Positions 22,772 through 31,706 of a stretch of DNA of 64,000 nt are shown here, in pieces. Within the stretch, counting starts at the first letter, position 1. Each line of letters starts with the position of its first letter. A model generated the notes under the pieces. The model was not told where the DNA came from. It saw only the letters and a list, made by a program, of their open reading frames with translations, and ran no database searches. The position numbers and the translations under genes were made by a program. The DNA is from an uncultured Arthrobacter sp. (GTDB taxonomy: Bacteria > Actinomycetota > Actinomycetes > Actinomycetales > Micrococcaceae): NCBI RefSeq assembly GCF_947493765.1, contig NZ_CANLSZ010000002.1:310001-374000 (forward strand), in the 5' to 3' direction.

Positions 22772-23418
22772 CACCCATGACAGGCGCAGCAGCACCGGAC
22801 CTGACACCGGCCGGAACACCCCTTCCCCGGCTGTGGCTGCTGAGGCACGGCGAGACCGAGTGGTCGAGGGACGGCCGCTACACGGGGCTCACCGATCTCG
22901 CGCTCACGGAGAACGGCGAGCAGCAGGCCCTCGCTGCCCGCCGCCACCTAGAAGGTGTCGACTTCGAGCTCGTGGTCTCCTCGCCGCTGCAGCGCGCCAG
23001 GCGCACCGCAGAGCTCGCCGGCTTCCCCGACGCCGAGATCCTGCCCTTCGCGCACGAGTGGGACTACGGCGACAACGAGGGCCGCAACAGTGCCACCGTG
23101 CGCGAGGAGAACCCGGGGTACCTGATCTGGAACGACGGTGTCCCGAACGGTGAGACGCTGGACCAGGTCTCGGAGCGGGCGGACCGCGTGATCGCGCGCA
23201 TCCAGGCCGGATGCGGCACCCCTGCGGACCGTGATCCCGGGGCGACCCCCGTGCAGAACGCACTGCTCGTGGCACACGGCCACTTCCTGCGGATCGTCGC
23301 TGCCCGCTGGCTGCAGTTCGGGGGCATCGAGGGACGGCGATTCGTCCTGGGAACGGCGGCCGTCTGTGCGCTCGGCTGGGACAAGCGCACACCGGCGATC
23401 GTGCACTGGAACCTCTAG
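22768..23418 (+). CDS. Histidine phosphatase family protein
   Basis: Phosphoglycerate mutase-like fold. The catalytic RHG is at residues 26-28 (LLRHGETEWSRDGRYTG), and the second His is in LLVAHGHFLRI. 216 residues. The family dephosphorylates many small molecules, so the substrate is unknown. Translation is coupled to cca by an ATGA overlap. The gene converges with the DUF418 gene, overlapping it by four bases. Confidence 0.9.
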   Translation: MTPMTGAAAPDLTPAGTPLPRLWLLRHGETEWSRDGRYTGLTDLALTENGEQQALAARRHLEGVDFELVVSSPLQRARRTAELAGFPDAEILPFAHEWDYGDNEGRNSATVREENPGYLIWNDGVPNGETLDQVSERADRVIARIQAGCGTPADRDPGATPVQNALLVAHGHFLRIVAARWLQFGGIEGRRFVLGTAAVCALGWDKRTPAIVHWNL

Positions 23419-24575
23419 GCGCCGTCGTGCCGGGCTGATCGTCCGTACGTGACGCGGCGCAGCGCCCACTCGAGCGGGCCGGAGGCGAAGCGCCGGAGGA
23501 GCAGGCGGCTGGCGACCGCCTGCACCAGGTACACGGCGACGCCGACCAGCACGACGACGACGGCGGGAAGCCGGTCCTGCAGCCCGAGCCCGTACCCGGT
23601 GAAGACCAGGCCGAGCAGGGCGGACTGCGCGACGTAGTTGCTCAGGGACAGTCGGCCCATCGGTGCGAGGACCCGCGAGACGACGCGTCCCGGACGGGTA
23701 CCGAGGAGGAGCAGGAAGCCTGCCGCATAGCCGATCGTCACCAGCGGCGACACCAGCACGGAGATCCCGGAGGCCAGCAGGGTGGAGCCGTCGTCGCCTC
23801 GGAGGGCGAGCCAGGCCTGGCCGGCGGAGAGGACCAGGCCCGCCGGCAGCGTCAGCAGGACGAGGCGCCGCAGGAGGGGCTTCGGGGGTGCCGACGGCCG
23901 GAGCACCCCCCACGCGGCGAGGGCCGAGCCGGCGTAGAACGCCGCGAGGGCGAGCGGACCCTGGAAGACCACCACGTTGATCCCGATCACCCCGTAGGTC
24001 GCCGCGTTGGCGGCCAGCGCCCCGGCCGGCCCGACGGCGGGGTCTTCGACGGCGGAGTCCCCGACGGCGGTCGCGGCGGCCTCCGCGGGCCCGGTCAGCA
24101 GTGCGGAGGAGACGAGCAGGAGCGCCATCGCGGCCGTGATGGCGACCGCGAGGAGCAGTTCCACCCGCGGGGCGAGGGAACGCGTGGCCAGCAGCAGGGA
24201 GCCGGCCAGGGCGTAGGTCAGCAGGATGTCGCCGTAGAACAGCGTTGCTCCGTGGAGGATCCCGAGGACGGCGAGGAAGCCCAGGCGCCTCGACGTCAGG
24301 TGTACCGCCTGCCCGCCGGCGCGGTCCCGGAGCACGGCGGACCCGTAGCCGAACAGGAGTGAGAACAGCAGGTAGAACTTGCCCTCGAACAGGGTGGTCA
24401 CCAGGAAGCGGACGGCCAGGTTTGGCGCGGAGGCCGTCGCGGGAAGCGGGCCACCCGAGAGGGTGGTGGAGTCGGCGAAGTACCAGATGTTGACCAGCAG
24501 GATGCCGAGGAGCGCGAAGCCGCGCAGGGCATCGACGGCAGCGACACGATCCGTCGCCGGCACCGAACCAGCCAT
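23415..24575 (-). CDS. DUF418 (YeiB-type) membrane protein
   Basis: 386-residue polytopic membrane protein. The N-terminus VDALRGFALLGILLVN is the mark of this acyltransferase-like superfamily; the C-terminal half carries the DUF418 part (MGRLSLSNYVAQSALLGLVF). About ten hydrophobic helices are visible. Function is not established. The ATG at 24575 has a GGAAGG site eight bases upstream. Both the site and the ATG are copied 56 bases further upstream by a tandem duplication, so a second false start exists in another frame. Confidence 0.85.
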   Translation of the reverse strand: MAGSVPATDRVAAVDALRGFALLGILLVNIWYFADSTTLSGGPLPATASAPNLAVRFLVTTLFEGKFYLLFSLLFGYGSAVLRDRAGGQAVHLTSRRLGFLAVLGILHGATLFYGDILLTYALAGSLLLATRSLAPRVELLLAVAITAAMALLLVSSALLTGPAEAAATAVGDSAVEDPAVGPAGALAANAATYGVIGINVVVFQGPLALAAFYAGSALAAWGVLRPSAPPKPLLRRLVLLTLPAGLVLSAGQAWLALRGDDGSTLLASGISVLVSPLVTIGYAAGFLLLLGTRPGRVVSRVLAPMGRLSLSNYVAQSALLGLVFTGYGLGLQDRLPAVVVVLVGVAVYLVQAVASRLLLRRFASGPLEWALRRVTYGRSARHDGA

Positions 24576-24666
24576 GCGTCCCGCCTTCCGGGGTCGTCGT
24601 CGCCGCGGACCGCCGGCACCGAACCAGCCATGCGTCCCGCCTTCCGGGGTCGTCGTCGCCGGGGAC
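24555..24666. repeat. 56-bp tandem duplication covering the DUF418 start
   Basis: Units 24555-24610 and 24611-24666 differ at one base. Each contains the ribosome site and the ATG for the peptide MAGSVPA on the minus strand. Since 56 is not a multiple of three, the upstream copy opens a different frame that runs into the true start region. Confidence 0.92.
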
Positions 24667-24872
24667 CGCCCGCAGCGGCCGTCCCGGCGGATCCTCCTCA
24701 GGGTAGCTTTCCCGCCCCTCGGGGATGGGGCGGCCGTCGTCCCGCCGGGCGCTCCAGGCGCTCCGGCACTGCCGGGGTGCAGCCGCCGGAGCGGAATGTG
24801 AGCCGACATCGCGGCGTTGTAGTGTCAGGGGGATTGACCGGCACACCCCCGCGCCGGTCTGGGAGGAGAGGT

Positions 24873-26132
24873 GTGACCGGCGTCAGGCGCGTTGCCATGC
24901 TCTCCCTCCACTCCTCCCCGCTGGAGCAGCCCGGCAGCGGCGACGCCGGCGGCATGAACGTGTACGTCAGGAGTACGGCCCTCGAGCTCGCGAAGGTGGG
25001 GATCGAGGTGGAGATCTTCACGCGCGAGGTCGGCGAGGGCCGTCCGCGCCGGGAGGTCCTGGGTGACGGCGTGGTGGTCCACCACCTCGACGCCGGCCCG
25101 GCACGGCCCATACCCAAGGAAGCGCTCCCGGGCCTCACCGGGATCTTCGCCGATGCCATCACCGATGTGGCCCGGATGCTGACGGACCGCCACTTCGACG
25201 TGCTCCACTCCCACTACTGGGTCTCGGGTGCCGTGGGCCTGGAACTCAGCAGGGACCTCGAGCTGCCGCTCGTCCACTCGATGCACACCATGGCCCGCGT
25301 GAAGAACCTGCGGATGAGGAAGATCGGCTCGCCCGAACCGGCCGACAGGATCAGTGGGGAGCAGGCCATCGTGGACGGCTCCACGCGTCTCCTGGCGAAC
25401 ACGAGCACCGAGGCCACCGAGCTCGTCTCCCTCTACGGCGCCGCACCGGATCGCGTCGACGTGGTCGCACCCGGCGTGGACCTCGCCACCTTCCACCCGG
25501 GCGACCGCGGTGCAGCCCGCGCGTCCCTCGCCTTCCCGCCGGAGCAGTTCCACGTGGTCTTCGCGGGGCGGATCCAGAAACTCAAGGGTCCGCAGGTCCT
25601 CGTGGCGGCCGCCGCGGAACTGCGCGCGCGCAGGCCCGACATCCCGCTCGTGGTCAGCATCCTCGGGTCCGGCAGCGGATCCGAGGCCCTGGCGCTCCAA
25701 CCCCTCATCGACGACGCCGGCCTCGGCGACAGCGTGCGCCTCTACCCACCCGTCGCGGCGGTCAATCTGGCCCAGTGGTTCCGGGCCGCGGACGCCGTCG
25801 TCATGCCGTCCTTCAGCGAGTCCTTCGGACTCGTGGCGCTGGAGGCGCAGGCGTGCGGCACGCCGGTCATCGCGGCCAACGTGGGCGGACTGCCGCAGGC
25901 CATCAGCGACGGGCGCAGCGGCATCCTCGTCGACGGGCACTCCGCCGGCGAGTGGGCGGGCGCCCTCGAGCGACTCCACGACGACACGGCCCTGCGCGTG
26001 AGGCTCGGCCGGGGTGCGGCCACGCACGCCCTGGCGTTCGGGTGGCAGCGCACCGCCCTGCTCACGGCGCAGAGCTACCGCACCGCCGTCGAGCACTTCC
26101 CCGTCGGCGCCCCGCGCATCACGGCGTCCTAG
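24873..26132 (+). CDS. mshA: D-inositol-3-phosphate glycosyltransferase MshA
   Basis: First enzyme of mycothiol synthesis: transfers GlcNAc from UDP-GlcNAc to 1D-myo-inositol 3-phosphate. GT4 fold of 419 residues. The N-terminal HSSPLEQPGSGDAGGMNVYV is characteristic of MshA; the C-terminal nucleotide-sugar motif is SFSESFGLVALEAQACGTPVIA. GTG start chosen because GGGAGGAGAGGT lies directly upstream and the product then begins VTGVRRVAMLS. The inositol phosphate comes from the ino1 product encoded at 28684-29769. Confidence 0.95.
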   Translation: MTGVRRVAMLSLHSSPLEQPGSGDAGGMNVYVRSTALELAKVGIEVEIFTREVGEGRPRREVLGDGVVVHHLDAGPARPIPKEALPGLTGIFADAITDVARMLTDRHFDVLHSHYWVSGAVGLELSRDLELPLVHSMHTMARVKNLRMRKIGSPEPADRISGEQAIVDGSTRLLANTSTEATELVSLYGAAPDRVDVVAPGVDLATFHPGDRGAARASLAFPPEQFHVVFAGRIQKLKGPQVLVAAAAELRARRPDIPLVVSILGSGSGSEALALQPLIDDAGLGDSVRLYPPVAAVNLAQWFRAADAVVMPSFSESFGLVALEAQACGTPVIAANVGGLPQAISDGRSGILVDGHSAGEWAGALERLHDDTALRVRLGRGAATHALAFGWQRTALLTAQSYRTAVEHFPVGAPRITAS

Positions 26133-26135
26133 GAT
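26130..26135 (+). promoter_or_regulatory. -10 hexamer six bases before the start at 26142
   Basis: TAGGAT, with its first three bases formed by the mshA stop codon. The following GTG lies exactly six bases later and has no Shine-Dalgarno site, as expected for a leaderless message. Confidence 0.6.
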
Positions 26136-26141
26136 GGACGG

Positions 26142-26912
26142 GTGAATCCCACCGAGCTCGCCGAGTACCTCGATTCCGCCCGCATCACCGGTCTGGTCGC
26201 CACGCCTCGGCAGGACAATCTCCGGCATATACGGCTCTTCCTCGAGGGCGACGAGAACCTCGAGTTCGGTGTCACCCGGACACGCGAGTGGAGCTTCGAC
26301 GCCGTGTTCGGGCTCATGCACGAGCGCGTGGGCATCAGCGGCGATCCCGGGCACGTCCGGGGTCAGGACACCATCGACGCCCGGACCTGCGTCGCGGCCC
26401 TCGACCGGTTCGCCGACGTCCTCGGGGCCTCGGTGGGCAGGGGGGAGAGGATCCTCTTCGCGACGGGGCACCCTGCCGGGCTCCTTCCCGTCCATGCCGC
26501 CCTCGCCCGCTCCGCCGCCACCGCCGGCGCCACCGTGGTGGCCGTGCCCGAGGGGCGCGCTTTCGGGGACGGGGACATCCGCCGGCTCTTCGGGGTGCTC
26601 GCCTGGCACCAGCACGGGGGCCTCATGCACACGCACTCCCCGGAACCCATGCGGATCAGCCTCGACACGCTCGCGGAGGAGGGCGCTCCGCCCCCCGATC
26701 TCGTGGTGGCCGACCACGGCTGGGCCGGGTACGCCGCGAGCTCCGGCCTGCCCACCATCGGGTTCGCCGACTGCAACGACCCCGGCCTGTTCGTCTCCGA
26801 GGCCCAGGGGCAGCTCGACGTCGCCGTGCCGCTCGACGACAACGTGTGCCCGGGTCTGTACGGGCCCCTGGTCGACTACGTCCTGGAGCGGGCCGGAATG
26901 CCTCCGGCCTGA
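26142..26912 (+). CDS. Conserved actinobacterial phosphatase-like protein
   Basis: 256-residue soluble protein with no signal peptide or membrane segment. It resembles the small family labelled Phosphatase (PF15698-type) that often follows mshA in Micrococcaceae; this is from memory, not from a search. Visible conserved-looking blocks are FATGHPAGLLPVHAALARS, HTHSPEPM, VADHGWAGYAAS and GFADCNDPG. His and Asp residues in these blocks could bind metal. No activity is claimed. GTG start, nine bases after mshA. Confidence 0.65.
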   Translation: MNPTELAEYLDSARITGLVATPRQDNLRHIRLFLEGDENLEFGVTRTREWSFDAVFGLMHERVGISGDPGHVRGQDTIDARTCVAALDRFADVLGASVGRGERILFATGHPAGLLPVHAALARSAATAGATVVAVPEGRAFGDGDIRRLFGVLAWHQHGGLMHTHSPEPMRISLDTLAEEGAPPPDLVVADHGWAGYAASSGLPTIGFADCNDPGLFVSEAQGQLDVAVPLDDNVCPGLYGPLVDYVLERAGMPPA

Positions 26913-26926
26913 GGCCGGCCCGCTGG

Positions 26927-26932
26927 TACCTT
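26927..26932 (+). promoter_or_regulatory. -10 hexamer six bases before fhs
   Basis: TACCTT placed exactly six bases before the fhs ATG, without a ribosome site between them. Candidate leaderless promoter. Confidence 0.6.
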
Positions 26933-26938
26933 TGGCGC

Positions 26939-28606
26939 ATGAGCGATCTTGAGATTGCCCGCAACGCTGCGGTCAGGCCCATCGAGGAGATCTCCGACGC
27001 CGCGGGCATCCCGCGCGAGGCGATCGAGTTCCACGGACGCTTCAAGGCGAAGATCGATCCGCGCCTCCTGCCCGCGGACGGCGGGACGCCCGGCAGCGTG
27101 GTCCTCGTCAGCGCCATGAGCCCCACCCCCGCGGGCGAGGGCAAGTCGACCTGCACCGTGGGGCTCGCGGACTCCCTCGCCCGGGCCGGGCAGCGCGTGA
27201 TGATCGCCCTGCGCGAGCCCTCCCTCGGACCGGTGCTCGGCATGAAGGGCGGTGCCACGGGCGGCGGCTACTCCCAGGTGCTGCCCATGGACGAGATCAA
27301 TCTGCACCTCACGGGTGACTTCCACGCCATCACGGCGGCCAACAATGCCCTGGCCGCCCTGATCGACAACCACATCCAGCAGGGCAACGCCCTCGGCATC
27401 GACCCGCGGCGCATCACGTTCAAGCGCGTGCTCGACGTCAACGACCGGGCGCTGCGCGAGGTGGTCATCGGGCTCGGCGGCCCCACCGAGGGCACCCCAC
27501 GGCAGGACGGCTTCGACATCACGGTGGCCTCCGAGGTCATGGCGGTCTTCTGCCTGGCCCAGGATCTCGACGATCTCCGGGAACGGCTCGGGGACATCAC
27601 CTTCGGCTCCAGCTACGACCGGGTGCCCCTGACGGTCCGCGATCTCGGCGTCGAGGGGGCCCTCACGCTGCTGCTCCGGGACGCCATCAAACCGAACCTG
27701 GTCCAGACGATCGCGGGCACGCCCGCCCTGGTGCACGGCGGTCCGTTCGCCAACATCGCCCACGGCTGCAACTCCGTGATCGCCACGCGGACGGCCCGGC
27801 AGCTGGCGGACATCGTGGTCACCGAGGCGGGGTTCGGGGCCGATCTCGGGGCGGAGAAGTTCCTCGACATCAAGGCCCGTGCCGCCGACTTCGCGCCCGG
27901 CGCCGTGGTCATCGTGGCCACGATCCGCGCGCTGAAGATGCACGGGGGAATCGCGAAGACGGAACTGGCCGCACCCGACGTCGACGCAGTTGCCAGGGGG
28001 ACGGAGAATCTGCTCCGGCACGTCCGGAACATCGAGAAGTTCGGCCTGGCGCCGGTGGTGGCCGTCAACCAGTTCGGCACCGACGCGCAGGAGGAGCTGG
28101 ACTGGCTGCTCGGGTGGTGCCGGAGCGAGGGGATCGAGGCGGCGGTCGCCGACGTCTGGGGCCAGGGCGGTGGTGGTCCCGGAGGGGACGAGCTGGCGGC
28201 GAAGGTCCTCGCGGCCCTGGACCGTCCGGTCGACTTCTCCCACCTGTACCCGCTCGAGCTCCCCGTCGAGGACAAGATCCGCACCATCGCCCGGGAGATC
28301 TACGGGGCGGACGGTGTCGAGTTCTCGGCGGTCGCCCTGCGACGACTGGCGGAGATCCGGGCCAACGGCTGGGACGACCTGCCGGTGTGCATCGCGAAGA
28401 CGCAGTACTCGTTCTCGGACGATCCGACGCTGCTCGGAGCTCCGACGGGCTTCACGCTGCACGTCAGGGAGCTCATCCCCAAGACCGGGGCGGGTTTCGT
28501 CGTCGTGAAGACCGGAGCCGTGATGACCATGCCGGGACTGCCGAAGGAGCCCGCCGCGCTGCGGATGGACGTCGACGCCGACGGGAACGCCGTCGGGCTG
28601 TTCTAG
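26939..28606 (+). CDS. fhs: Formate-tetrahydrofolate ligase
   Basis: Forms 10-formyl-tetrahydrofolate from formate, ATP and tetrahydrofolate. 555 residues, the normal length. The ATP-binding segment is SPTPAGEGKSTCTVGL at 61-76; other family blocks are EPSLGPVLGMKGGATGGGY, LTGDFHAI and VTEAGFGADLGAEKF. The ATG at 26939 gives the usual start; a much longer open frame upstream only overlaps mshA and the next gene. It belongs with the gcv, sdaA and MetF-like genes as one-carbon metabolism, although it is 15 kb from them. Confidence 0.97.
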   Translation: MSDLEIARNAAVRPIEEISDAAGIPREAIEFHGRFKAKIDPRLLPADGGTPGSVVLVSAMSPTPAGEGKSTCTVGLADSLARAGQRVMIALREPSLGPVLGMKGGATGGGYSQVLPMDEINLHLTGDFHAITAANNALAALIDNHIQQGNALGIDPRRITFKRVLDVNDRALREVVIGLGGPTEGTPRQDGFDITVASEVMAVFCLAQDLDDLRERLGDITFGSSYDRVPLTVRDLGVEGALTLLLRDAIKPNLVQTIAGTPALVHGGPFANIAHGCNSVIATRTARQLADIVVTEAGFGADLGAEKFLDIKARAADFAPGAVVIVATIRALKMHGGIAKTELAAPDVDAVARGTENLLRHVRNIEKFGLAPVVAVNQFGTDAQEELDWLLGWCRSEGIEAAVADVWGQGGGGPGGDELAAKVLAALDRPVDFSHLYPLELPVEDKIRTIAREIYGADGVEFSAVALRRLAEIRANGWDDLPVCIAKTQYSFSDDPTLLGAPTGFTLHVRELIPKTGAGFVVVKTGAVMTMPGLPKEPAALRMDVDADGNAVGLF

Positions 28607-28634
28607 GTCCCTCCGGGTGCGGGCACCGGAGCGA

Positions 28635-28666
28635 GGCCGACACGGAGCGTCGACCCCGTGTCGGCC
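28635..28666. terminator. Hairpin between convergent fhs and ino1
   Basis: GGCCGACACGG pairs with CCGTGTCGGCC around a ten-base loop, in the 77-base gap between two convergent genes. It lacks a T-run, but its place and symmetry suit a shared bidirectional terminator. Confidence 0.6.
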
Positions 28667-28683
28667 GGGCGATACCGCCGGTG

Positions 28684-29769
28684 CTAGCGGTCCGCGTCGC
28701 CGCGGATGAAGGCCTCGACCTTCTCGTGGGCGATGTCGTCCGCGTACTGCTCCGGAGGGGACTTCATGAAGTAGCTGGAGGCGGAGAGGATCGGTCCGCC
28801 GATACCCCGGTCGAGGGCGATCTTCGCGGCACGGATCGCGTCGATGATGACACCAGCGGAGTTCGGCGAGTCCCACACCTCGAGCTTGTACTCCAGCGAG
28901 ACCGGTGCGTCGCCGAAGTTGCGGCCCTCGAGGCGCACGAAGGCCCACTTGCGGTCGTCGAGCCAGGCCACGTAGTCCGAGGGGCCGATGTGGACGTCGT
29001 CGGCGTGGAGCTCCGCCTTCACGTTGGAGGTCACGGCCTGGGTCTTGGAGACCTTCTTGGACTCGAGGCGGTCGCGCTCGAGCATGTTCTTGAAGTCCAT
29101 GTTGCCGCCGACGTTGAGCTGGTACGTGCGGTCCAGGGTCACCCCGCGGTCCTCGAACAGCTTCGCCATGACGCGGTGGGTGATCGTCGCGCCGATCTGG
29201 CTCTTGATGTCGTCACCGACGATCGGCACGCCGGCCTCGGTGAACTTGTCCGCCCACTCCTTCGTGCCGGCGATGAAGACGGGAAGGGCGTTGACGAAGG
29301 CGACGCCGGCGTCGATGGCGCACTGCGCGTAGTACTTCGCCGCGTGCTCCGAACCGACCGGCAGATAGCAGACCAGGACGTCGGCGCGGGAGTCCTTGAG
29401 CTGGGCGACGATGTCCACGGGCTCCTCGTCGGACTCGACGATGGTCTCGCGGTAGTACTTGCCGAGGCCGTCGAGGGTGTGGCCGCGCTGGACGATCACG
29501 CCGGTGGGTGGGACGTCCGCGATCTTGATGGTGTTGTTCTCGCTGGCGCCGATGGCTTCCGCCAGATCGTGGCCCACCTTCTTGCCGTCGACGTCGAACG
29601 CCGCGACGAACTGCACGTCATTCACGTGGTACTTGCCGAACTCCACATGCATCAGTCCGGGGATGGTGCCGGTCGGGTCCGCGTCACGGTAGTAGTGCAC
29701 GCCCTGCACCAGCGACGCGGCGCAGTTGCCGACTCCAATGATTGCCACGCGAATGGGGTTCTGTCCCAC
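28684..29769 (-). CDS. ino1: Inositol-3-phosphate synthase
   Basis: Converts glucose 6-phosphate to 1D-myo-inositol 3-phosphate using NAD. 361 residues, the short actinobacterial form. Rossmann motif [13 protein letters not shown] near the N-terminus; conserved blocks [32 protein letters not shown] and NVGGNMDF with the catalytic lysine region [13 protein letters not shown] start with GAGGAG just upstream. The product feeds MshA and, in this phylum, phosphatidylinositol synthesis. Confidence 0.96.
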   Translation of the reverse strand: MGQNPIRVAIIGVGNCAASLVQGVHYYRDADPTGTIPGLMHVEFGKYHVNDVQFVAAFDVDGKKVGHDLAEAIGASENNTIKIADVPPTGVIVQRGHTLDGLGKYYRETIVESDEEPVDIVAQLKDSRADVLVCYLPVGSEHAAKYYAQCAIDAGVAFVNALPVFIAGTKEWADKFTEAGVPIVGDDIKSQIGATITHRVMAKLFEDRGVTLDRTYQLNVGGNMDFKNMLERDRLESKKVSKTQAVTSNVKAELHADDVHIGPSDYVAWLDDRKWAFVRLEGRNFGDAPVSLEYKLEVWDSPNSAGVIIDAIRAAKIALDRGIGGPILSASSYFMKSPPEQYADDIAHEKVEAFIRGDADR

Positions 29770-29948
29770 AGTTCTCCTCGAAAGCCAGTTGAGTATGCCC
29801 CCGCCGGCATCGTCCGGGAATGGGGTCGGCAGGAAGTGCCAGTCTACGTTCAGTTCGCAACACGGATGGCAGCACGCCCATTCCCGCGTACGTGCCGAAC
29901 CGCTCTCCCCCGAGGCCCCGCGGCCCCGTCGTCAGCGGCGCAGCGGGT

Positions 29949-29954
29949 TAGGCT
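29949..29954 (+). promoter_or_regulatory. -10 hexamer six bases before the GT87-like gene
   Basis: TAGGCT followed after exactly six bases by ATG at 29961. No ribosome site is present. Candidate leaderless promoter. Confidence 0.6.
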
Positions 29955-29960
29955 CGATCC

Positions 29961-31535
29961 ATGGTCATGGGTCCAGGCTCACGCGGGCCGCACCGCATCG
30001 ATGTTCCGAGCCGTTCCGACCCCGTCCTCCGGCCCCTCGTCGAAGGAGCCGGTGGTCCGCTGGGTCACCACAGCGCCCCCGGATCGACCTCCCCGGGCTG
30101 GTTCACGGTGGAGCGCGTGCTCATCGTCGTGACGGTCTGCGCCGCCGTCCTCGCCGTCGTGGTGAAGAGCCCCTGCCGGATCATGGGCTGGTCCTCGCCC
30201 GACTACTTCTACCGTGCGTGCTACTCCGACTGGACCGAGCTGTTCCGGAGCCGCGGACTGGGCGAGGGCACGCTTCCCTTCCTCACCGAGGGGGCCCTGT
30301 TCGAGTACCCGGTGCTGCTGGGTCTGCTCGCCTCCGCGACGGCCGTCGTCGTGGACGTCATGGCAGGGGGAGCGCCGCTGGAGGAGAAGACGCTCCTCTA
30401 CTTCGACGTCAACGCCGTCCTGCTGACGGTGGTCTGGATCCTGACGGTGCTGGCGACCCTCCGGCTGTCCGGGCGGAGACCGTGGGACGCGATGATCGTG
30501 GCGAGCGCTCCCGTCATCATCGTCTCCGGCACCATCAACTGGGATCTGTGGGCCGTCCTGCTGGCGACGGCGGGGATGCTCGCCTTCGCGCGCAGGCACC
30601 CGGTCCTGGCCGGGGTGCTGTGGGGACTCGGTGCGGCCGTCAAGCTCTACCCCGTCCTGCTGCTCGGAGCGGTCCTCGTGCTGGCGATCCGGAGCGGACG
30701 GTACCGCGCGTTCCTCGGAGCGCTCGCCGGCACGACGGCGGCCTGGCTCGCGGTGAACGTGCCGTTCCTGCTGCGTGATCCCGAGGGGTGGTCGTACTTC
30801 CTGACCTTCTCCGAGACGCGCGACGCCGGGTTCTCCTCGGGCTGGTACGTCTACAACGCGCTGGCGCGGCAGGCGGGCGCGCCCACACTGTCGTCGGGCA
30901 CCGTCAACACGGCGGCGGCGGTGCTCTTCGCCCTGTCGTGCGCCGGGATCGCCGTGCTCGCGCTGAGGTCGCACCGGCGCCCCCGCCTCGCGCAGCTCGC
31001 GCTGCTGATCGTGGGCGCCTTCATCCTGTGCAACAAGGTCTACTCCCCCCAGTACGCGCTCTGGCTGATCCCCCTCATCGCCCTGGCCGTTCCGCGCTGG
31101 CGCGTGGTCCTCGGGTGGCAGTTGGTCGAGCTCCTGCACTGGGGTGCCGTCTGGCTGTACCTGGGCGGGCAGGTCAGTGGTGGGCCCCCCGAGCACAACC
31201 TCGGCCTCGGGACGTACGCGTGGGCCGTGCTGGCGCACATCCTGGCCACGGTGTGGGTCATGCTCCTGGTGGTCCGCGACATCCTCGAGCCCGGGCAGGA
31301 CCCCGTGCGGCAGGACGGCCGCGACGACCCGCAGGGCGGCCCGTTCGATCAGAGCCCTGACCGGCCGGTAGCCCTGGTCCTGCGAGCGGCCCGTCTCCGG
31401 CGTCGTCGTGGTCCGGCATCGGCGGGGCCTGCTGCAGGCGAATCAGGCGAATCAGTCGAACCAGTCGAATCAGGCGGGTCCGGCAAGTCAGGCGAACCAG
31501 GCGGGTCCGGCAAGTCAGGCGTCTCGAGCGGGTGA
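29961..31535 (+). CDS. Polytopic membrane protein, GT87/DUF2029-like glycosyltransferase
   Basis: 524 residues with about ten membrane helices between 50 and 435, for example VERVLIVVTVCAAVLAVVV and LWLIPLIALAVP. The pattern, including WDLWAVLLATAGMLAFARRHP, GLGAAVKLYPVLLLGAVLVL and NKVYSPQYALWLIPL, is that of actinobacterial GT87/DUF2029 proteins, which use polyprenyl-phosphate mannose on the outer face; the substrate here is unknown. Such a gene is commonly found near rpsF in Micrococcaceae. The C-terminal 90 residues are a cytoplasmic tail ending in Gly/Ser/Glu repeats encoded by a 9-base tandem repeat. Confidence 0.8.
   Translation: MVMGPGSRGPHRIDVPSRSDPVLRPLVEGAGGPLGHHSAPGSTSPGWFTVERVLIVVTVCAAVLAVVVKSPCRIMGWSSPDYFYRACYSDWTELFRSRGLGEGTLPFLTEGALFEYPVLLGLLASATAVVVDVMAGGAPLEEKTLLYFDVNAVLLTVVWILTVLATLRLSGRRPWDAMIVASAPVIIVSGTINWDLWAVLLATAGMLAFARRHPVLAGVLWGLGAAVKLYPVLLLGAVLVLAIRSGRYRAFLGALAGTTAAWLAVNVPFLLRDPEGWSYFLTFSETRDAGFSSGWYVYNALARQAGAPTLSSGTVNTAAAVLFALSCAGIAVLALRSHRRPRLAQLALLIVGAFILCNKVYSPQYALWLIPLIALAVPRWRVVLGWQLVELLHWGAVWLYLGGQVSGGPPEHNLGLGTYAWAVLAHILATVWVMLLVVRDILEPGQDPVRQDGRDDPQGGPFDQSPDRPVALVLRAARLRRRRGPASAGPAAGESGESVEPVESGGSGKSGEPGGSGKSGVSSG
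31437..31530 (+). repeat. 9-base tandem repeat in the tail of the GT87-like gene
   Basis: About ten copies of a unit like GGCGAATCA / GTCGAACCA / GGCGGGTCC / GGCAAGTCA. In frame it encodes G-E-S, V-E-P, G-G-S and G-K-S triplets. It ends just before the stop codon, so copy changes would only alter tail length. Confidence 0.85.
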
Positions 31536-31706
31536 GGCGGGGGCCGGAGGGCAGGGCCGCCCGATCGCAAAGGCTAGGCTGGACGGAGCGCGTGGAAGGC
31601 GCACCGTCGGACCTTCCACGGCGTCCCGCGACCGCACCGGTCAGCGTCCCGGAGCGGGCAGCGGGCAGCGCGGTGACCAGTGTCTACGACCAGTGGAAGA
31701 GGATCA

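Noticed and set aside
25775-26938. N-terminal extension of the fhs reading frame
   Set aside because: Overlaps mshA and the phosphatase-like gene; Fhs homologues begin at MSDLEIA, matching the ATG at 26939.
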